Below, piece by piece: positions 32,802 to 37,027 of a stretch of 37,027 nt of DNA. The notes beneath the pieces were generated by a model. It was not told the DNA's origin. It was given only the letters and a program-made list of their open reading frames with translations, and did not search any database. The stretch's first letter is position 1; the number at the start of each line of letters is the position of its first letter. Where the stretch lies: positions 39,899 through 76,925 of the forward strand of contig DANB01000027.1 in NCBI GenBank assembly GCA_002497245.1, given 5' to 3'. Origin of the DNA: Euryarchaeota archaeon UBA439. Lineage in GTDB: Archaea; Thermoplasmatota; Poseidoniia; Poseidoniales; Thalassarchaeaceae. Position numbers and translations under genes: made by a program.

Positions 32802-35459
32802 ATGTCAAGCAATAATCCTCATCAGAGATTACCTGACATAGATCCAGAGGAGACAGATGAATGGTTAGAATCATTACGTTCAGTGGTTGATTCATCAGGT
32901 CTTGAGAGGGCCAGATTATTGTTGCATGAGATACTGGCTGAAGCCCAAGACTTGGGAGTAGAAATAAGCCCAGCATCCCATACTCCCTATGTTAATACTA
33001 TTCCTTGGGATAATCAGGTAGCATACCCCGGTAATCTGGAAATCGAGAAAGAGATACAAGATGCTATTTTATGGAACTCTGCTTTAATTGTGTCAGATGC
33101 AAATAGAAGAACTGATGGAATCGGAGGGCATATCTCGACATATGCTTCCTCTTCTACAATTTACGAAGTTGGATTCAATCATATATTCAAAGGTAAAGAA
33201 TCCAATGGAATTGGAGATGCACTTTACATCCAAGGTCATGGCAGTCCAGGAATTTATGCTCGTGCTTTCTTAGAGGGCAGAATAACTCGTGAACAATTAA
33301 TTAATTTCCGTCAGGAAGCCTTCCTTGACGGGCTTTCTTCTTACCCCCATCCTCGTTTAATGAAGGATTTCTGGGAATATCCTACTGTATCGATGGGATT
33401 AGGGCCATTAGCTGCTGTCATGCAGGCGAGATTTTGGAAATATCTTACAAATAGAAATTTAGTTGATACATCGCAAAGTACGGTATATTCTTTCTTGGGT
33501 GATGGTGAAATGGATGAACCTGAGTCCATAGCTGCAATAGCGGTCGCAGGTAGAGAAAAGTTGGATAATTTGATTACTGTGGTTAATTGTAATCTTCAGA
33601 GACTAGATGGCCCCGTACGTGGTAATTCAAAGATAATCCAGGAGTTAGAAGGACTCTATAGAGGAGCGGGATGGGATGTTTTCAAAGTACTATGGGATAG
33701 TAACTGGGACCGTTTATTTTCTCAAGATACTAATGGATTATTACTTTCTAGACTAGAGGAAATAAACGATGGAGATTTCCAAAGAATGAGCACACTTTCA
33801 CCATCAGATTTCCGTAAAGAATTATTCACTGGTTCCGAGGAGTTGGTTTCAATTGGTTCGAAACTTTCTGATGAAGAAATTACTAATTTAAGAAGAGGAG
33901 GGCATGACCCACTGAAAATATATGCTGCTTATCATGCTGCATTAGAATCCGACAAACCTGCAGTGATATTGGCACACACAGTCAAAGGTTGGGGCATAGA
34001 CTCTTTTGCTGGAAGAAATACTACACATCAGAAAAAGAAAATGAATATTGACGATCTAATCGCTTACAGAAATCGTCTTAATATTCCCTTAGATGATGAA
34101 CAGCTACAACAGAGTCCATTTTATTCATTAGATGAAGAATCGGATGCGTTAGAATATATACATTCTACTAGAGAAAAACTGGGTGGATATTTACCTTCTA
34201 GAAAATCCCCAGATATCAATATCAAGCTTCCATCCGAGAAAACTTATTCTGAATTTGACAATGGTACCCCAGAAGGCCAGAAAGTATCTACTACAATGGC
34301 TTTTGTTAGATTGTTAAGAAATCTTATGAAGTCAGAAATAGGAGAAAAAGTAGTCCCAATAATTCCTGACGAAGGCCGAACATTTGGGATGGATCCATTA
34401 TTCAGTGAATTTGGTATTTATTCATCTTCTGGTCAAAAATATAAGCCTGTGGACCACAAAATGATTATGAAATATAAGGAGGCAGTCAATGGACAGATTC
34501 TAGAGGAAGGAATATCTGAAGCAAACTCCATAGCTTCATGGATTGCATCTGCAACATCGTATTCTCATGCTATGACTCCTACTTTGCCATTCTACATTTT
34601 TTATTCTATGTTTGGCTTTCAACGTGTTAATGATCAAATTTGGCAAGCAGCAGATGCTCGTGCCCGCGGCTTCTTAATGGGTGCTACAGCAGGGAGGACA
34701 ACACTCAATGGAGAAGGATTACAACATCAAGATGGACATTCTTTACTTCATGCAAGTACAGTTCCATTCTGTCGTTCTTGGGATCCTGCATATGCATATG
34801 AATTAGCCACAATTATCCAACATGGAATTCATGAGATGTGGGGTGAAAATCTAGATGTATTCCATTATATAATGCTCTATAATCAGAACGAAAGACAGCC
34901 TCCAAAACCAGAGGGTGTTGATGGAAAAATCATCAAAGGTGCGTACAAATTATCCGAAGAGAGGGGTAATTCAGGGCCTTTAGTTAGACTTTTAGGTTCA
35001 GGGCCAATTCTAACTCATGTGATTGAAGCATCTGAGAAATTATCCGACCTAGGAATCAACTCTGAGATTTGGTCTGTAACTTCATACGGTGAATTGAGAA
35101 GGGAAGGATTAGCATCTCAAAGAACAAATCGTCTATATCCAGAGGAGAATAAAATTCCTTATGTTTCAGAATGTTTCGGAGATGAAACTACAACAATAGC
35201 AGTTTCAGATTATATTACAGCAGTCCCCGAAATGATTCAACGTTGGGTCGGTGGTAATTTTATTGTTCTAGGAACAGATGGTTTTGGAAGATCTGATGAT
35301 AGACTAGAATTAAGAAAGTTCTTTGAGATAGATACTAATAGCATAGTTTTGGCCACAGTTTCTGCATTAGAAAGAGAAGGTTCAGTCAAAAAAGGATTGA
35401 CAAATGAGATAGTTGACAAGCTCGGGATTTCTAGAGAGAGATTCGACAAGACTCATTAG
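32802..35459 (+). CDS. aceE: pyruvate dehydrogenase E1, homodimeric type
   Basis: An 885-residue thiamine-diphosphate enzyme that decarboxylates pyruvate as E1 of the pyruvate dehydrogenase complex; length equals the E. coli AceE. The ThDP motif begins GDGEMDEPESIAAI (about 235-248) and ends near NCNLQRLDGPVRGN. Other AceE segments are GIGGHISTYAS, GHGSPGIYARAFLEGR, GRNTTHQKKKM (conserved active-site His region), PDEGRTFGMDPLF, FMLGATAGRTTLNGEGLQHQDGHS-like (here FLMGATAGRTTLNGEG) and the C-terminal VLGTDGFGRSD. Archaea usually oxidise pyruvate with ferredoxin oxidoreductases, so a homodimeric E1 is a bacterial-type acquisition. E2 and E3 are not in the window. It starts at an ATG just after an inverted repeat. 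Confidence 0.95.
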   Translation: MSSNNPHQRLPDIDPEETDEWLESLRSVVDSSGLERARLLLHEILAEAQDLGVEISPASHTPYVNTIPWDNQVAYPGNLEIEKEIQDAILWNSALIVSDANRRTDGIGGHISTYASSSTIYEVGFNHIFKGKESNGIGDALYIQGHGSPGIYARAFLEGRITREQLINFRQEAFLDGLSSYPHPRLMKDFWEYPTVSMGLGPLAAVMQARFWKYLTNRNLVDTSQSTVYSFLGDGEMDEPESIAAIAVAGREKLDNLITVVNCNLQRLDGPVRGNSKIIQELEGLYRGAGWDVFKVLWDSNWDRLFSQDTNGLLLSRLEEINDGDFQRMSTLSPSDFRKELFTGSEELVSIGSKLSDEEITNLRRGGHDPLKIYAAYHAALESDKPAVILAHTVKGWGIDSFAGRNTTHQKKKMNIDDLIAYRNRLNIPLDDEQLQQSPFYSLDEESDALEYIHSTREKLGGYLPSRKSPDINIKLPSEKTYSEFDNGTPEGQKVSTTMAFVRLLRNLMKSEIGEKVVPIIPDEGRTFGMDPLFSEFGIYSSSGQKYKPVDHKMIMKYKEAVNGQILEEGISEANSIASWIASATSYSHAMTPTLPFYIFYSMFGFQRVNDQIWQAADARARGFLMGATAGRTTLNGEGLQHQDGHSLLHASTVPFCRSWDPAYAYELATIIQHGIHEMWGENLDVFHYIMLYNQNERQPPKPEGVDGKIIKGAYKLSEERGNSGPLVRLLGSGPILTHVIEASEKLSDLGINSEIWSVTSYGELRREGLASQRTNRLYPEENKIPYVSECFGDETTTIAVSDYITAVPEMIQRWVGGNFIVLGTDGFGRSDDRLELRKFFEIDTNSIVLATVSALEREGSVKKGLTNEIVDKLGISRERFDKTH

Positions 35460-35857
35460 TTTTGAAAATTAATTTTTACTTCCATTGTTTTATTCACTGA
35501 GTGACATACAGGGCATTCGCATCCTTCTTGAATTAACCATTTTCTATCTTCTTCTTCGATGTATTTTGGTAGTTTGATTTTTATTTCTAGCATCCCAACC
35601 CTCCTTGGATTTTGATACATAGTTTTCTCTACACTGCCCAACATACCTGAAACATCTATTTTTTTCTTTTCCGCTCTAATTCCAATAATGGTCATGATAC
35701 ATGTAAGCATAGAAGTAGCTAGTAAATCGGTGGGAGAAAAGGACTCTCCTTTACCATGATTATCTAAAGGAGCATCTGTTACTAGTTCTCTTCCTGAAGG
35801 AATATGAGTTGCAATACATCGAAATCCACCTTCGTACTTCACTTCTATTTTAACCAT
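35456..35857 (-). CDS. OsmC-like peroxiredoxin-type protein
   Basis: A 133-residue OsmC/Ohr-superfamily protein that may reduce peroxides through a Cys pair. FSPTDLLATSMLTCIMTIIGIRAEKK carries the first conserved Cys on the central helix, and CECPVCHSVNKTMEVKI the second. The N-terminal beta-strand VKYEGGFRCIATHIPSG and the length are normal. Its stop overlaps that of convergent aceE by 4 bp, and its start codon overlaps the stop of the upstream metallo-beta-lactamase gene by one base (TAATG), so the two are translationally coupled. Confidence 0.85.
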   Translation of the reverse strand: MVKIEVKYEGGFRCIATHIPSGRELVTDAPLDNHGKGESFSPTDLLATSMLTCIMTIIGIRAEKKKIDVSGMLGSVEKTMYQNPRRVGMLEIKIKLPKYIEEEDRKWLIQEGCECPVCHSVNKTMEVKINFQN

Positions 35858-36621
35858 TAATTTCCCTCCAATTGTTGTAAAACGGGTGAATTAAGTGAAA
35901 AATTATGTTTCAAAGCATCTTCAATACTTACCCAATCTGGAGTAGTGCCATCTATCCAGTCATATCGATGACCCGGTATTAATCGCCATTCTTTAGGCAG
36001 ATTTAGAAGTAATTTTCGAGCATAAAGTATGCTATTCCATTGTGCTAAAGGATCACTACCTGGTAAATCTACTCTTCCACTATGTGCTGTAAATAGTAAA
36101 TCTCCTGCATGATAAACCCCGTGTCCGTGTATAGTGACATGTCCTGGAGCATGCCCTGGGGAATGTGTAACTCCAAGATCTATCCCTCCACAACTCCACT
36201 GAATAGTTGTGTTGGGTTGATTATTCCATTTATTTGTAAAATCTACTTTCTTAAAAACTGCAAATGATAGTAGTCCTGAAACGGATGCGTCTTCGTGTCC
36301 CCAAACCTCAACTTCTGGTACAAGACTAATCATTTTTCTATATCCCTCAACATGATCTCTATGCGTGTGTGTATAGAGTAAATGAGTAGGCCGCAATCCT
36401 TCTTCTTTTAGGGCTGAGACCCATCTCTCAGAATCAAAAGGGTCAACAATTGCTACAGTTCCTGTAGAGCGATTAATCCATGCTGTATTCATATTCATGT
36501 AATTACCCATTTGAGTAACCCAAACTTCAATTCCATTTTCACTTTTTTGAATATCAAACTCTCCATCGCCAAGCATTATAGTGAATGCAAGTGAACCTAC
36601 TGCATAGCAATACCGGCTCAT
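35857..36621 (-). CDS. metallo-beta-lactamase-fold hydrolase (glyoxalase II-like)
   Basis: A 254-residue cytosolic hydrolase. Metal ligands: HTHRDHVEG (HxHxDH), GVTHSPGHAPGH (third His), YHAGDLLFTAHSGRVDLPGSDP (bridging Asp) and LIPGHRYDW (last His). The GRVDLPGSDP segment is typical of glyoxalase II and persulfide-dioxygenase-like MBL proteins. The start is uncertain: an ATG at 36576 gives a more usual N-terminus than 36621. It is coupled to osmC, which suggests a shared role in handling reactive thiol or peroxide products; that role is inferred from the families. Confidence 0.85.
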   Translation of the reverse strand: MSRYCYAVGSLAFTIMLGDGEFDIQKSENGIEVWVTQMGNYMNMNTAWINRSTGTVAIVDPFDSERWVSALKEEGLRPTHLLYTHTHRDHVEGYRKMISLVPEVEVWGHEDASVSGLLSFAVFKKVDFTNKWNNQPNTTIQWSCGGIDLGVTHSPGHAPGHVTIHGHGVYHAGDLLFTAHSGRVDLPGSDPLAQWNSILYARKLLLNLPKEWRLIPGHRYDWIDGTTPDWVSIEDALKHNFSLNSPVLQQLEGN

Positions 36622-36713
36622 ATTCTAAGGAGAGGATTCATATCAAACTCTAATAGTCGACACATGTGAATCAGGTGTTGAACTCATTAACTGGAGAAAA
36701 TAGATCTTCAATA

Positions 36714-36736
36714 ATCATCACGCTTCGCTTGATGAT
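36714..36736 (+). promoter_or_regulatory. hairpin in the leuS leader or promoter
   Basis: ATCATCA (36714-36720) pairs with TGATGAT (36730-36736); after one C/T mismatch, GC-ttc-GC closes the tip. It lies 37 bases before the leuS ATG in the 151-bp gap. It could be an mRNA leader hairpin or an operator. The rest of the gap (36622-36713, 36737-36772) is AT-rich with a GAGGAAAG and a TAGGAAG before the ATG. Confidence 0.4.
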
Positions 36737-36772
36737 ATTGCTTAACTGAGGAAAGTTATAGGAAGTGTTTCA

Positions 36773-37027
36773 ATGGAATATGACATGCATCAGATAGAAG
36801 AATTTTGGCAACAGAAATGGAAAGATGAAAGAATCTTTTCAGTTGACATGGATCTTAAAAAGCCTAAGTTCTACTGCCTCGAGATGTTCCCTTATCCTTC
36901 TGGAAATATGCACATGGGGCATGTAAGAAATTACTCTATTGGGGACGCGATGGCCAGATTTCAAAGATTAATGGGCAAGAATGTCCTTTATCCAATGGGA
37001 TACGACTCTTTTGGAATGCCTGCTGAA
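36773..37027 (+). CDS. leuS: leucyl-tRNA synthetase, bacterial type (3' end outside window)
   Basis: The first 85 residues are visible. EMFPYPSGNMHMGHVRNYSI contains the class I HIGH-type motif (HMGH), followed by GDAMARFQRLMGKNVLYPMGYDSFGMPAE, the bacterial LeuRS pattern (FPYPSG-x-(L/M)HMGHVRNY(T/S)IGD...P-(I/M)-G-(W/Y)-D-(A/S)-FG-(L/M)-PAE). It charges tRNA-Leu with leucine. Archaeal and eukaryotic LeuRS have a different N-terminus, so this gene appears to be of bacterial origin. The ATG at 36773 has TAGGAAG about 7-13 bases upstream. Confidence 0.92.
   Translation, partial: MEYDMHQIEEFWQQKWKDERIFSVDMDLKKPKFYCLEMFPYPSGNMHMGHVRNYSIGDAMARFQRLMGKNVLYPMGYDSFGMPAE

Overview
The window looks like a piece of an AT-rich planktonic euryarchaeal chromosome, most likely Marine Group II (Poseidoniia) or a close Thermoplasmatota relative. 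The archaeal signature genes are the DNA polymerase D large subunit, the Fe-S primase large subunit, a DUF373 membrane protein, an MptE-type pterin pyrophosphokinase, a bacterio-opsin-activator-type HTH regulator and a type II methionine aminopeptidase. They sit among genes of bacterial type: homodimeric pyruvate dehydrogenase E1 (AceE), class II fumarase, CsaA, BolA, CGFS glutaredoxin, ribulose-phosphate 3-epimerase and a bacterial-type LeuRS. That mixture, plus a giant secreted protein with TSP3-like Asp-rich repeats, suggests a surface-ocean heterotroph. The lineage call is inference from gene content; no rRNA or tRNA gene was seen.

Layout. 1-542: end of an ABC-F ATPase. 617-5773: a 1718-residue secreted, membrane-anchored protein combining propeller-like repeats, a vWA domain, a possibly imported module and ten TSP3-like repeats. 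5821-6959: an HTH regulator and a small zinc-ribbon protein. 6960-14093: DUF373 protein, primase PriL, divergent MptE and PolD large subunit (replication block). 14232-15215: pyrE-csaA. 15222-16919: a multi-zinc-site membrane protein, then cyclophilin. 16999-18606: fumarase with an N-terminal ribbon-helix-helix domain. 18607-19362: no plausible gene, but a GC-rich, strongly purine-skewed segment that I interpret as a ~665-nt structured RNA on the minus strand. 19363-22177: cytosolic propeller protein, M32 carboxypeptidase and a 49-residue membrane peptide. 22267-26552: STAND ATPase regulator, convergent thioredoxin, then rpe-bolA-grx-EamA reading as one operon. 26553-26699: a possible small structured RNA and T-rich terminator. 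26700-30811: minus-strand run of map, sua5, RDD protein and an Upf1-like helicase. 30947-32731: zinc-ribbon/Glu-Pro repeat protein and GNAT acetyltransferase. 32802-35459: aceE. 35456-36621: OsmC and metallo-beta-lactamase-fold proteins. 36773-end: start of leuS.

The genome is very compact. Convergent genes overlap at their stop codons (STAND/trx, aceE/osmC) and operon partners overlap or abut (pyrE/csaA, map/sua5, osmC/MBL). This makes the 756-bp gene-free interval after fumarase stand out. The three observations most worth following are that RNA candidate, the ribbon-helix-helix-fumarase fusion, and the vWA/TSP3 surface protein with an internal patch of foreign base composition.
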